From the NCBI GenBank assembly GCA_024867545.1, contig JANFNE010000012.1:434001-498000 (forward strand): a stretch of DNA of 64,000 nucleotides, written 5' to 3'. The notes under the pieces were generated by a model, which was not told where the DNA came from, did no database searches, and was given only the letters and a program-made list of their open reading frames with translations. The position numbers and the translations under genes are program-made. Within the stretch, counting starts at the first letter, position 1. Each line of letters begins with the position of its first letter. This DNA comes from Phytopythium helicoides. Its lineage: Eukaryota > Oomycota > Peronosporomycetes > Pythiales > Pythiaceae. Shown piece after piece: positions 40,880 to 50,261 of this stretch.

Positions 40880-42260
40880 TGCTCCGTCCGCGATGCGGTC
40901 GACACAACTCTCTGTAGCGACTCCTTCGCGTTAGCGAAAGGCTTCTGCTAGCGAGTCACTATCAACACGACTGCTTCGCACACTGCACAGCAATTCCACG
41001 CACGCCAGGGCCAGCTTGGCTCGCTGCTCAAACTCAATGGTCGATCCGGAAGCAACAACCTCAGCATAAGAAGCATTTCATTTTGGCGATCTCAGAGGTG
41101 CAACGTGTTCTGGTTGAGCCTGAGTTACTTCAATCACGAGCTTTGCTAATCGATGGACTGACTTTGTCGTGCGGGCGGAGGTTGAACTACAGCTCCGGCG
41201 GTGCCACCGCTGGCGGAACAGCACTACAGCTCCCATCCGCTAGGATTGGAGTAATCTCGACCGATCTCGAGCTGAGTGAGGTCTCCCTCGTGGATTCTTG
41301 TACATTTCGCTTGCTCCTGCTGCTCTACTTGCTCACCTCTCGTTTGAGCAGATACTCGACTCGCCAAGTTCTCGTGCTCATTCGATGTCCCGGAGGCTGC
41401 AGCACTGAAAACCAGCAGACGACTGGAGTCCCAGAGTAAAAAATCTGCGACTGGCGAAAAACATCGATGATTTCATTGATTGGACTAAAATTGATAATAC
41501 ACAATTTTGATTCGCTAAAATACGCTGTCGCTACTGGACAAGGATTCGCGCGATCTTCCGCCATCGCCTCGCAGTCTCACTCTGTCGATTGCGACTTCTG
41601 TGCGAGAGTTTGATTGATCCCAGCACGCCACGCAAGGAACACGCTCGTGAGAGCTCGCAGCCTTCTTCGCAGGCGACGCCTCGAATCAGCACCCATCTAG
41701 TTATTCCAACCACGTCGTTGGAAGGTGAAAGAACGGATTGGCTGCCGCCACTGCTCCATGACACGTGTTGGGGCCGTCGATGGCCAGTGAAAATATTAAA
41801 ATAATCACATGTGACTCGTAGAAAGAAAACAAAAAAAAAACGCTCTTTCTGCTTGAACGCCACGCTGACGCATTGGCTGCGCTCACGGTCACCGCCGAGC
41901 CGTCGACTCGAGTGCAGCTACCGCATCAGAGCCCTTCGGCCACCAGAAGGGGCGGCTCGCCATCAAAGCTCCGCTCCGGCGCAGCAGCAGCTCTCTCGGT
42001 TTGGTGCAGTGAAGAGTAGGATTTTGACGGCCGACTCCAAATCTACTGAACTTTTCGTTTCAAAGTTGAAGCTCGGCGATTTTTCGAAAGTTCAAGGGAA
42101 CCGGCTGTACCGTACACTTCAAAGAGCTAACACATCGGTGACGCCACTTGGCCAACACCCAAGCAACAAACCTCCGCTGCCTCCATGCGGCAGTTCGCGC
42201 AGCATATAAAGGCTTGTCGCGAGCTCCGGCGCGATCCGCGCGTGGGCTCGTAAGGTCACT

Positions 42261-42287
42261 GGGGGGGGGGGGGGGGGGGGGGGGGGG
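42261..42287. repeat. Homopolymeric G tract, 27 nt
   Basis: A run of 27 consecutive G about 410 bp before the PX-RING start codon. Its exact length may be unreliable because such runs are hard to sequence. Confidence 0.9.
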
Positions 42288-42697
42288 CGACAGCGATCCG
42301 AGTCATCCCTTGCAGTGCCGCTGATTACTCCAAGCGACGCGTCACGGTGGTACTTGGCGCGCAAAATCTTCAGTACAAAGTCACTCGCGTTCAGTATACC
42401 GGCTTCAAATATTGTCAGCTGCGCTGAATTCTTCCCTCGCTTATTGGCTGTAGGCTACATGGATTACGCTCCCCGCGTACGCGCGCGAAATGCCCTCTTA
42501 TCCTGTATACCCATCTGTATATCTCGTGACCCATCTCGCCGTCCAAGTATGTCAACATATCGCTTCATAAATTCTATAAACCTATACCCCTCTAATCCCG
42601 CTGCATCCGTCAGTACGATGCGCCAATTATACCCTGCCCGACCGCCGCCCCCCCCCATCGCTCCGCCATTGCCGCTTTCCCCTCCAAGCCCGCCACC

Positions 42698-43852
42698 ATG
42701 ATGATGTTCCCGGCCGACGTGGCGCTCGCGGCCTCGCGCAGCAGGCGCAGGGCCAGCACGAGCGCCCGCAAGCGCGCGTTCGCCGAGGGTAAGGGCTCGG
42801 CCTCGGCCTCCACGCCGTTCGGCGGCTCGCGCAGCTTCTCGGGGCGCCGCAGCGCGCTCGGCGACGGCGACAAGGACGCGGCGGGCGGCGCGGCGCTGCC
42901 CGAGGCCATCGCGCTGCTGGAGCAGGTCAGCACGTCATTTTCGGTCACCAAGCACCAGGCGGACGTGCGCTACGTCATGACGGTGCACCACAGCGCGCTG
43001 CGGCTCGCGTGGCGCCACGCGCGCTCCTTTGACGAGTACCGCAAGCTGCAGCAGCGGCTCATCAAGGTGCTCAGCCACGGACACTTCTGCAGCGCCGACT
43101 GCCCATGGCTGTACACCTTCCTGCGCAGCTACTTCCCAAAGAAGCACCTGTTCAACTTTGGCGCCAGCGCCAGGGTCATCGAGGCGCGCAAGGAGACGCT
43201 CGCCAGGTTCTTCTCCACGCTGCAGGGATTCCTGCTCAACCGCGCCAACCACGTCTGCTCCGTCATGACTACCGCATTCGCCGGAGAGCTCGTCGCATTC
43301 ATCTACGGCGACGCACTGCAGCAGCACGGGCTCGGAGAGTACCCGCTGTCGACCATCGCTTCGCTCTCCCCGGGCGACACCGCCGCCGCTGTCGACGGAG
43401 ATGGAATTACCACGCCGGCCGGAGTGCGCCGATCGCTGTCGCTCTCCATGACCCTGCGCAAGTCGGCCAGCGGGTCCATCTCCTTCGCCGACGACGAAGC
43501 CAGTGCTGTCGGCGGATTCTCGATCACGGAAGACGAATGCTGCGCGCTGTGCGACTCGAGCCTCTCGGGCGAGGCCTTTGCCGCCTCGTCGATGCAGAGC
43601 TTGAGCCTCACGGTCACGGACTCGTCGCTGTCCGAAGACGACCCGCTTGAGCTCACCTACGGGTCGCTGCCCAACAGCTCCAGCATGAGCAGTGGGCTGT
43701 CCCGAGGCGCGAGCTCGCGCAGCAACGGGCGGACGCGCCGGTACTACATCACGACGCTCGGCTGTGGTCATCAGTTCCACGACGAGTGCATCGTGCCAAG
43801 ACTCAATGAGAGCATGACATGCCCCACGTGCGGTCACCGCGAGGTGAGCTGA
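42698..43852 (+). CDS. PX-domain protein with C-terminal RING-H2-type finger
   Basis: 384 aa, intronless, ATG in a strong context (CCACCATG). After a basic, Ser-rich N-terminus, residues about 75-205 look like a PX phosphoinositide-binding domain. Examples are VRYVMTVHHSALRLAWRHAR, SFDEYRKLQQRL, and FLRSYFPKKHLFNFG followed by an R-K-E-T-L helix. A Ser-rich linker follows. The C-terminus has CALC at about 283-286 and then, about 60 residues later, LGCGHQFHDEC and CPTC. These give the C-x-H-x2-H-x2-C and C-x2-C half of a RING-H2 finger. The expected role is an endosome-associated ubiquitin ligase. The spacing between the first Cys pair and the rest is longer than usual for a RING. Confidence 0.8.
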   Translation: MMMFPADVALAASRSRRRASTSARKRAFAEGKGSASASTPFGGSRSFSGRRSALGDGDKDAAGGAALPEAIALLEQVSTSFSVTKHQADVRYVMTVHHSALRLAWRHARSFDEYRKLQQRLIKVLSHGHFCSADCPWLYTFLRSYFPKKHLFNFGASARVIEARKETLARFFSTLQGFLLNRANHVCSVMTTAFAGELVAFIYGDALQQHGLGEYPLSTIASLSPGDTAAAVDGDGITTPAGVRRSLSLSMTLRKSASGSISFADDEASAVGGFSITEDECCALCDSSLSGEAFAASSMQSLSLTVTDSSLSEDDPLELTYGSLPNSSSMSSGLSRGASSRSNGRTRRYYITTLGCGHQFHDECIVPRLNESMTCPTCGHREVS

Positions 43853-43933
43853 CCGTCATCGACTTTTTCGACCCGCCGACCTCCCACGTCACAACCGAGG
43901 ACGGCTAGACGGAGACTAGTGCTGTATCTAAAG

Positions 43934-43968
43934 CCTCCGCGACATCACCTCTGGGTGCATCGCGGAGG
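43934..43968. other. Stem-loop in the 3' flank of the PX-RING gene
   Basis: A perfect 9-bp stem (CCTCCGCGA paired with TCGCGGAGG) closes a 17-nt loop that can itself pair partly. It lies 82 bp after the stop codon and may be an RNA structure in the 3' UTR. Confidence 0.55.
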
Positions 43969-44086
43969 ACAGTGTGTAGTGTGAAGACGCATGGAGTGAG
44001 AGCTCCACTCGGCCCTTGTATATTTTTCGTCGTATAAGGATAATAGCAAATCGCCGAGCGGAGCTCGCTACTCGCCTAACTCACGC

Positions 44087-44932
44087 TCACTTTTTGCGGT
44101 GAATGAACCACGTCGCGTCTCCCCACTGCTCCTGCGTCACCGTCATTTCCTTCAGCAACTCAAAGCTGCCAGTTGGCCCAGCCCCAGGCAGTGGATGCGT
44201 TGCAGTGATGACAATGGCACCCGCCTTGCAGCTCAGCGCAATTCGTGACGCCAAGTCTCGCCGTAGCCTCTCGCTGAAACACGTCGAGTTGACAAACACG
44301 ACATCCGCAGCGGCAGCACCGTTGGGCCACTCGCCCGCCGCGGCATCTCCGAGTGCTAGTACAACGCGAGTACGCTTCTTCAGCTGACTCAGATGGAACT
44401 CGCCCTTGATCCGCTTGTCCCAAACTGCGAGCGCGCGCAGCGAGATGGCATGCAGCCCTTCGAGTGCCTCAATGCCATACACGGCATCAAAGTCGTGGGC
44501 TAGCGCAGCTGCGAATACGGCCTTCCCACTTCCTGAGCCCAAGTCAAGGAAGACGCCTCCAGGGCGTGTCAACACATGGAACCAGCGCTTAAGCACGTCC
44601 AGCACTCCTCGGAATGGGGCGAACGCCACCTCGCCGTACACGAAGCTCAGCGACTGCAGCTCCTTTGACTTTCGCTCTTGGTGAGACACTCGACGCGATT
44701 CAGCTAGAGGGAAAGCGGTGAACAGCGCCTCGAACGCCTGTGCCTCCACATCACCCTTGGTGGCAGCACTGCCATCGGTTTCGGCATTGTTGTCAGCCGC
44801 TGGGGTGGCAGCAAGCTCGCTCGAAGGATCAGTTGGCATTGCCAACAGCGGTCGAAGACAGCGGACTGGAGAAAGTTCTCCTTGGAGAAATTGCGCGACG
44901 CCTGGATGAAAGATCGCGCTGCGTGTAGCCAT
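44087..44932 (-). CDS. DOT1-like SAM-dependent methyltransferase
   Basis: 281 aa, intronless; the ATG at 44932 (MATRSAIFHPGVAQFL) is the first in frame that gives a sensible N-terminus. The class I methyltransferase core has motif I DLGSGSGKAVFAAALA at about residues 140-155, followed by YGIEALEGLHAIS. The segment VVFVNSTCFSERLRRDLASR matches the DOT1-type 'NN/NS..F' region. FVYGEVAF before the core also fits DOT1-type enzymes. DOT1 methylates histone H3 Lys79, but several small DOT1-fold enzymes act on other proteins, so the substrate is open. A decayed relative of this gene lies at 48262-48560. It is on the opposite strand to the PX-RING gene, with the stops about 230 bp apart. Confidence 0.8.
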   Translation of the reverse strand: MATRSAIFHPGVAQFLQGELSPVRCLRPLLAMPTDPSSELAATPAADNNAETDGSAATKGDVEAQAFEALFTAFPLAESRRVSHQERKSKELQSLSFVYGEVAFAPFRGVLDVLKRWFHVLTRPGGVFLDLGSGSGKAVFAAALAHDFDAVYGIEALEGLHAISLRALAVWDKRIKGEFHLSQLKKRTRVVLALGDAAAGEWPNGAAAADVVFVNSTCFSERLRRDLASRIALSCKAGAIVITATHPLPGAGPTGSFELLKEMTVTQEQWGDATWFIHRKK

Positions 44933-45918
44933 GTTGAACGTTCTCCATGTGGCGCTTTGGCAACAGACGATCGTGAAACTGTAGCCATGCCATATTGAAA
45001 TGGAAATTCCGCCTATCACACGCACGTATCTGCGGAATTGGGGGCTTGCGAGGGCGGTGCCAGACTTGCGGCGACTCTCCGACGAGAGTCTCCGTTGCAA
45101 GTTCCGTCCCGATCCATTGCTCTCACTTCCACATCTGCTTCGTCCTCGACAGCCACACATCAGCAACAGGTAAGGCGAAGCGCAAGGTGAGTTGATAGGA
45201 CAGCAGTAGAAATGAAGGCACGGTAGGGGTAGCATCAGCGGTAGAAGCAAACGTAGAAGTAGAAGTATAGTAGTAGTAGGCAGCTTTCGGCATCTTCAGC
45301 GTCGCCTCAAGATAACGCAAATCGGCCACTCATCGACCAACGCAGCCTAAAGGTACCACATGCACACCTATAAACCTTCGCCTGCACTGGCATGTGCTTG
45401 CCAAGACCCTCCAAGGATTTCTCTGACCAAGGATGCCTCGACTCAAGCCTCCAAGGATGTCTCTCCGACTTAAGCCTCCAAGAATGACTTTCCGACTCGA
45501 GCCTCCAAGGACCCAAGACTACAAGGATGACTCTCCGACCCAAGCATTCCTTCGAGTCACTACAAGGCAAATGCTTTTCAAGACTCCAGATCTCTCGCAA
45601 GCTGATTAGTGCTACGATCCAGCCCCCACAAACTAAGAGCGTTGGCAGCCCAAGTCAAGTCACCACCTGTCCATTTAGTAGCCGACCAAGCTAGATCGTT
45701 ACGCCATGCGATAACAAACAACAACACTCGCACATTTGACTCGTGTGATCTTGAAATGCACTGTTACGTTCAACAGGTGTCCCTCCTCGACGAATACAGT
45801 ACGATGCACCAACTGTCTGAGGCTACTGAGGGCCATACAGTCATGGATCGCAGCTCACGATTTGTGCATCAGCTTCCACTCTCAAGATCGCGCACCATTC
45901 TGATTTCTTTGCGGAGGT
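44933..45918. other. Intergenic with short tandem repeats
   Basis: 986 bp without a supported gene, including imperfect 27-bp repeats at 45409-45544. The rest shows nothing recognisable. Confidence 0.5.
45409..45544. repeat. Imperfect 27-bp tandem repeat
   Basis: Units at 45448-45474 and 45475-45501, a truncated 16-bp unit, and a further unit at 45518-45544 share CCTCCAAGGATG...CTCCGAC..AAG. A more diverged copy lies at 45409-45447. Confidence 0.7.
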
Positions 45919-46449
45919 TCAGAAGTCGTCGTCATCATCGTCCTCCTCGTCGCTGAAGTACGTTCGCCGCTTCATCTGCAAAGCACCGCCAGGCGTGTGT
46001 CAACTTCCACCTCGCAACCAAGGTCATGAAGCGAAACTCTGTGTCCGTACCGTGACCTTGGTGCGCTGCTTCTCCTCGGTCACGCCGACCTGGTTGAGCA
46101 AGTCGATGAGCTTGTCCTCGTCGATCTTGGCCGCAAGCTGTCCGCGCTGCGCCATCTGGATCACCATGTCCTCAATGGCGCGCGCCTTGTCGGGCTTCAC
46201 AATGGCTATCCGCGACACTGCCAGCACACCTCTGCGTCATCCAGGAATCCTCCTATCTCCAACCCCGACGACGACGTACGGCGCTCGCGGGCCTCGGGCT
46301 GCAGCACCTGCGACACGAGCGACGCGCGCATCTGCTCCTGCTCCCTGCTCGGCCGCACCTGCTCGTCAGTCGCGGCGCCTCCCTCCGTATCCAAAGCCTT
46401 CACCGCACTGCTGCTTCTGCTGCTGCGCCTGCATCTGCTCGACCGACAT
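45919..46449 (-). CDS. PDCD5: PDCD5-family protein, at least four exons, 5' part unresolved
   Basis: Exons on the minus strand: last 45919..45975 (KRRTYFSDEEDDDDDF-stop), 46051..46217 (SRIAIVKPDKARAIEDMVI and onward) and about 46280..46358 (EQEQMRASLVSQVLQPEARER). Introns are 45976..46050 (GTACGG to TTGCAG) and 46218..46279 (GTACGT to GGCAG). Spliced, they give the PDCD5 core: MLSQIL-type helix, EARERLSRIAIVKPDKA, MAQRGQL, and the basic-acidic tail. PDCD5 is a small conserved protein bound to the chaperonin CCT and to TIP60 in animals. Upstream, MSVEQMQAQQQKQQ (from ATG 46449) fits the linker of the family but is in a different frame from the next exon. A clean intron joining them was not found, and the first exon was not located. 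It could be a mis-spliced, misassembled or damaged 5' end. Confidence 0.75.
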
Positions 46450-46696
46450 GGGCGCTCCGCCTGGCGTCTACACGCACACAAAGAGCAGGGGACGCGCGCC
46501 AGTTCTCTCTCGGCGTCAGTACATCGCTCCATCTTGCGCTGCAGCCGCCGCCACGCACGCTCATGGTCGCCGCTTTCCTCCCTCGCTGCTTCTTGGCTGG
46601 TTCCAGATTGACTGCGGACACTATGTCATCCTCGCTTTAGTGACTACGTTGACTTGAGCCCACTATGGGACCACTGCAACTTCCGACGACAAGGTG

Positions 46697-48154
46697 ATGG
46701 CGGCGCCTTGGAGGCGACGGGCGCTCGCCTCCAGCCCCGCGGCGCGGCTCTCGGACGCCGACGAGCTCAGCGACGCAATCCGCGGCTTCTTCCGTGCGTC
46801 TAGTGCGCAGTCCCGGAAGCGCGCGCGTCCGCAGCGACAGGAGGAGGCGCGGGAGGAGCGAGAGCGGCGCGAAGGCGTCGCGGCCGCACAGCTCAAGCGC
46901 GTCAAGCAGATCCTGCGCGCGGCGGAGGGCGACAGGCAGCTGGAGCTCGTGCAGCAGGTGCTGGACGCGGTGATGGCCCTGCTGAGTGGGAAGAAGGTGG
47001 CGAGCGAGGCGCTTGATAAGGTGCGTGGGCTGTTGGGGTCGTGGGGCTGGCGCGAGCTCTTGGTAACAGGATGTCTGTGGCAGGCCATCACGATGTGCAG
47101 AGAGCTCTTCCAGCGGTCGGCAGCGTTCCGGAGGCTTGTGGCAGCGCAGACGTCGCTGCTTTACGACCGGCTGCTGTCGGCTGCGGGAGCAGACGGAGAC
47201 GGGAAGAGACCCTCGCCTCGGATGCTGAAGACACCCCAGGTCAAGGCAGTGCTTGCGCTCATTGAGCAGTGGAAAGACGACTTTGGCGATCGATACCTGC
47301 CGTTGGTTACCGGCTACGATGTGCTCGTAGCGCGCGGGTACTCGTTTCCGAAGACGAAAGAGACCCAGGCGGCCGAAGCAAACAGACAGCAGCAGCTCGA
47401 GTCGCATCAGAAACGAGTGCAGGAGCTGAAGGCAGCACAACGGCGGCGTGAGATGGAGGAGTTTGTGCCAGAGATGGAGGCGCTACTGGGCGAAATGCAC
47501 CAGATCTTCGACATTCTCATCCCGACGCTGGACGCGTTCCAGCTTCCCGATGTTCCGCCAACGCCATTGGCATCGGCAGAGACGGAGACGAATGTTCCGA
47601 CTTCCGAAGCAACAACTGTGCTCCAGTCCGACGGTTTTGAGGATGTTGGTGCCACAAATGAGGGCGACGAAGACGACGATGAGGACATTGAGTGGGAAAA
47701 CGTCGAGTCCGAACAAGACCATGAAGAGGAGGAGACTCAACCCAACGAGTTCCAGCCGCATGAAGGGATGGACATCAATGAAATCGTGCAAGCATACGGT
47801 CTCGGCAGCGCGTCGTACCAGCTCACGATCGAGATCCCTACGTCAGCATGCGAGCGCTCGAGCGAGAACGAGGTGTTGTTCAAATCGCTCGCCGACGCCA
47901 TTCTGCGTTTGAGAAAGCGTTTTCTGCCGCTGGTGTCGGATTGGCTCGCCCACGCCACAATAGACAATCGTGAAGAACTTGCGCGTCTGCACGACTTGCA
48001 AGCACGACTGCAGGATGCCGAGCTCAAGTGGGAGGACTTGGTGCGAGAAAGTGAGCGCAAGCGGTTCGCGCGGATCGTTCCGTCGGTTGTGACGGTTCCT
48101 CTGGACGCGTACGCTCCGCAGCTGCCGCCCGACCCTCGCAAGAGGAGGAAGTAG
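46697..48154 (+). CDS. UVSSA: UVSSA-like UV-stimulated scaffold protein A
   Basis: 485 aa, intronless; the first ATG in frame is at 46697. The N-terminal helical VHS/ENTH-like domain includes ELFQRSAAFRRLV. It continues with ALIEQWKDDFGDRYLPLVTG and YDVLVARGYSFP, the UVSSA signature. A long coiled coil follows (QKRVQELKAAQRRREMEEF), then an acidic stretch near residues 315-355 that could bind the TFIIH p62 PH domain. UVSSA acts in transcription-coupled nucleotide excision repair with CSB and USP7 in animals. The zinc-binding DUF2043 domain found at the C-terminus of longer relatives is absent. The last residues are PDPRKRRK. A fragment homologous to residues about 414-435 recurs at the right edge of the window. 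Confidence 0.83.
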   Translation: MAAPWRRRALASSPAARLSDADELSDAIRGFFRASSAQSRKRARPQRQEEAREERERREGVAAAQLKRVKQILRAAEGDRQLELVQQVLDAVMALLSGKKVASEALDKVRGLLGSWGWRELLVTGCLWQAITMCRELFQRSAAFRRLVAAQTSLLYDRLLSAAGADGDGKRPSPRMLKTPQVKAVLALIEQWKDDFGDRYLPLVTGYDVLVARGYSFPKTKETQAAEANRQQQLESHQKRVQELKAAQRRREMEEFVPEMEALLGEMHQIFDILIPTLDAFQLPDVPPTPLASAETETNVPTSEATTVLQSDGFEDVGATNEGDEDDDEDIEWENVESEQDHEEEETQPNEFQPHEGMDINEIVQAYGLGSASYQLTIEIPTSACERSSENEVLFKSLADAILRLRKRFLPLVSDWLAHATIDNREELARLHDLQARLQDAELKWEDLVRESERKRFARIVPSVVTVPLDAYAPQLPPDPRKRRK

Positions 48155-48261
48155 GTAGCAGGCCAATTGTTATAGCCCCCTATAGATCCTGAGCCTAGTG
48201 CTCGAGAACTCTTTCAAAAACGACACGGATCTCCCCGGTCCTCTGTCGACATCGCCATGAC

Positions 48262-48560
48262 CTAGAGCATCTCCAGCTCAACAAGCTCCTGGAAGCAGAT
48301 CCGCTGCACTGCGACGGTAGCAGAAAAGGTCATTGCCACTGGCTTGCAGCTCTCCGGGTTTCTCGTTGCCAACTCTTGCAGTCGTATCTCGCTAAAACGC
48401 GTCGACACTACAATCGTGACCTCGGTCGGTAGTAGCAGCACAGTCAATCTGCCCACTCGTTTGACTTCTCCAAGCGCCAGCGCAACTCTTCACCTAGCTC
48501 ACATGGAGCTCGCATTTGCCTCCTTTGTCCCAAATCGTGAGCGCGCGCTGCGAAATGGAG
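48262..48560 (-). pseudogene. Decayed copy of the DOT1-like methyltransferase
   Basis: On the minus strand, LSISQRALTIWDKGGKCELHV aligns with LHAISLRALAVWDKRIKGEFHL of the intact 44087 gene. It is then cut by an in-frame TAG at 48494-48496. After a frame change, RVALALGE corresponds to the next part. Further on, RFSEIRLQELATRNPESCK resembles CFSERLRRDLASRIALSCK. The N-terminal half, including the SAM-binding motif, is missing. This is a non-functional relic of a duplication. Confidence 0.75.
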
Positions 48561-48653
48561 AGCAGAAAACGCTGCCTCCACACAACAATTCTCATCTATA
48601 AGGTAGTTACAGCTGTTCTTGCCATCAAAAAAGGCCCCACAACGCCACTGCTC

Positions 48654-50261
48654 TCATCGACCTCCACGGGGTGACGTCGGGATGATCTGTGCCACCGAGC
48701 CGATGTGCAGCATCTCCCAGTGCAGCAGCGTCGAGATCTTGTCAGCCGTGTTGCGGTACGCGTGGAATTGCGACTTGTAGTTGGTGCTTCCCGACCAGCG
48801 AACCTCGACGTACTGCTCAATGCCCGTGTGTGCGTCCGTGATCGACCGGAATTCAATCGAGTACGATAGGTCAGCCCACAGCACGTCACCTGACAGCTCA
48901 CGAGCGTAGGACGCCGCGCTTTGTGATCCACCCGCATCGGGGTTGATGCTGTATATGCCAATCACGTAGCCGCTGGAAACGAGGTCTGTTTGGTTGTCGT
49001 CCGCATCGGAAGGGGCGACAGGCTCGGGTGGAGATTCCATTCGGTATCGGACGAGTGTTGTGCGGAACCGCGGCGTCGAGTCCGGGGACAAAACCTCGCG
49101 GCCAAGCACGTACGCGTTCGGGCTGACCTCTTGTAGGATCTCGAGCCGCTGCGTGTCGTACTTGACTTTCTGCATACCCTTGAGGTGCATCTCACCGACC
49201 CACGACTTGTGCATAACCTCCGACATTGACACGTCGTGGAAGCGCTTGGTAAACACGAACTCCATGTGACTCCCGCGTACACGCTGACGCACGTCCCAGC
49301 CAAGCACGTCCATCTTGGCCACGGGCTTGTCGAGCACGTCCTCCTCTCCGTGCCCTCCGCCGCTCCCCGAGCGTCCAAGCAGCAGCTGGCGTTGCACGCG
49401 CTTGACGATGCTCGTGTTGGCGAGGATGACGTCCTTGACGTCCTCCTCGGTGAGGGGGCGGAAGCCAAAGACCGACTTGGCCTCGAGGGGGTCAAGGATC
49501 TCTGGGCGGAACGGCAACGACTGCGGGTTGGCGTTCTGGCCGGCCGACGACGAGGGTGAGTCAGTGATACCCGCCACCGCGGCCGTGATGCGGCTGGACG
49601 CGCTGTTGGGGTTGTTGTACGCGCGCGACTCCATGACGACGTTGAGCTGCTGCCTCCATGCCTCCTGGCGCTGTATGGAGGCCTTGAGCATGAGGTTCTC
49701 GGCTCCGAGGCGCTTGGAGAGCGCGACGGCGTCCGCGAGGTCGGTGCTGCGGTGCGAGACGGCGAGGTCCCTCTCCGTGACGAGGCACATTTGTGCGTAC
49801 TGCTTCTCGAGGTCTCCGACGGCGTCTCGTAGCTGCTGCAGCTGGTCCCTCTGTCTCTGTCGCGATCGGCGCATGGCGTCGCGCGTCTTCTGCCTGCGCA
49901 GCTCCTGCGTGTCCTCGGGCAGCCCCGGCGAGATCTTGGTGGCCGCGAGCGGGTTCTCCCAGTTGAGCCAGGAGCTCGACACGAGCGGCGTGGCGGCCGT
50001 CGCGACGCTCGCCGCGGGCGTCTGCAGCCGCTCCTCGGCGCTGCTGGGGCTCGCGTGCGCGCCCTCGTCGGCCTTTCCCCACTGGCTCATGGCGGGCTTG
50101 GCGCTCGCGGCGGCGCTGCTGGGCACAGGCACACTCGCGTGAGGCTCCGAGACGCCGAGCACCAGCCCGCGCGCGCGCTCCAGCGCCTGCAGGCTCGCCG
50201 ACAGGTCGGCGCCCCACAGCAGCTCGTCCAGGCGGTCGTCGGCCACCCACTCGTCCGCCAT
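48654..50261 (-). CDS. bZIP-START-like protein with Asn-to-Thr basic region
   Basis: 535 aa, intronless, ATG at 50261 (MADEWVADDRLDELLW). An N-terminal region with WLNWENP leads to the basic region at about residues 121-140 (RRQKTRDAMRRSRQRQR). The position held by the near-invariant Asn of bZIP proteins is Thr at about 126 (codon ACG). A coiled coil follows (LRDAVGDLEKQYAQMC). Residues about 300-530 resemble the START-like tail of the other family members: LDVLGWDVRQRVRGSHMEFV, MQKVKYDTQRLEILQEVSP and VLGREVLSPDSTPRFRTTLV. It is the tandem paralogue of the 51506 gene. DNA-binding specificity may be altered. Confidence 0.86.
   Translation of the reverse strand: MADEWVADDRLDELLWGADLSASLQALERARGLVLGVSEPHASVPVPSSAAASAKPAMSQWGKADEGAHASPSSAEERLQTPAASVATAATPLVSSSWLNWENPLAATKISPGLPEDTQELRRQKTRDAMRRSRQRQRDQLQQLRDAVGDLEKQYAQMCLVTERDLAVSHRSTDLADAVALSKRLGAENLMLKASIQRQEAWRQQLNVVMESRAYNNPNSASSRITAAVAGITDSPSSSAGQNANPQSLPFRPEILDPLEAKSVFGFRPLTEEDVKDVILANTSIVKRVQRQLLLGRSGSGGGHGEEDVLDKPVAKMDVLGWDVRQRVRGSHMEFVFTKRFHDVSMSEVMHKSWVGEMHLKGMQKVKYDTQRLEILQEVSPNAYVLGREVLSPDSTPRFRTTLVRYRMESPPEPVAPSDADDNQTDLVSSGYVIGIYSINPDAGGSQSAASYARELSGDVLWADLSYSIEFRSITDAHTGIEQYVEVRWSGSTNYKSQFHAYRNTADKISTLLHWEMLHIGSVAQIIPTSPRGGR

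Larger units (their letters stand above)
40561..42697. other. Gene-poor region with simple repeats
   Basis: 2.1 kb without a supported gene. It contains a (CAG)20 tract (40819-40878), an A-rich tract near 41820-41840, a TATAAA-like site at 42203-42210 and a 27-nt G run (42261-42287). The right part is the promoter and 5' leader region of the PX-RING gene. Confidence 0.5.

Noticed and set aside
42935..43837. 300-codon open frame antisense to the PX-RING gene
   Set aside because: A codon-bias shadow; composition is Arg/Ala/Gly-rich without any motif.
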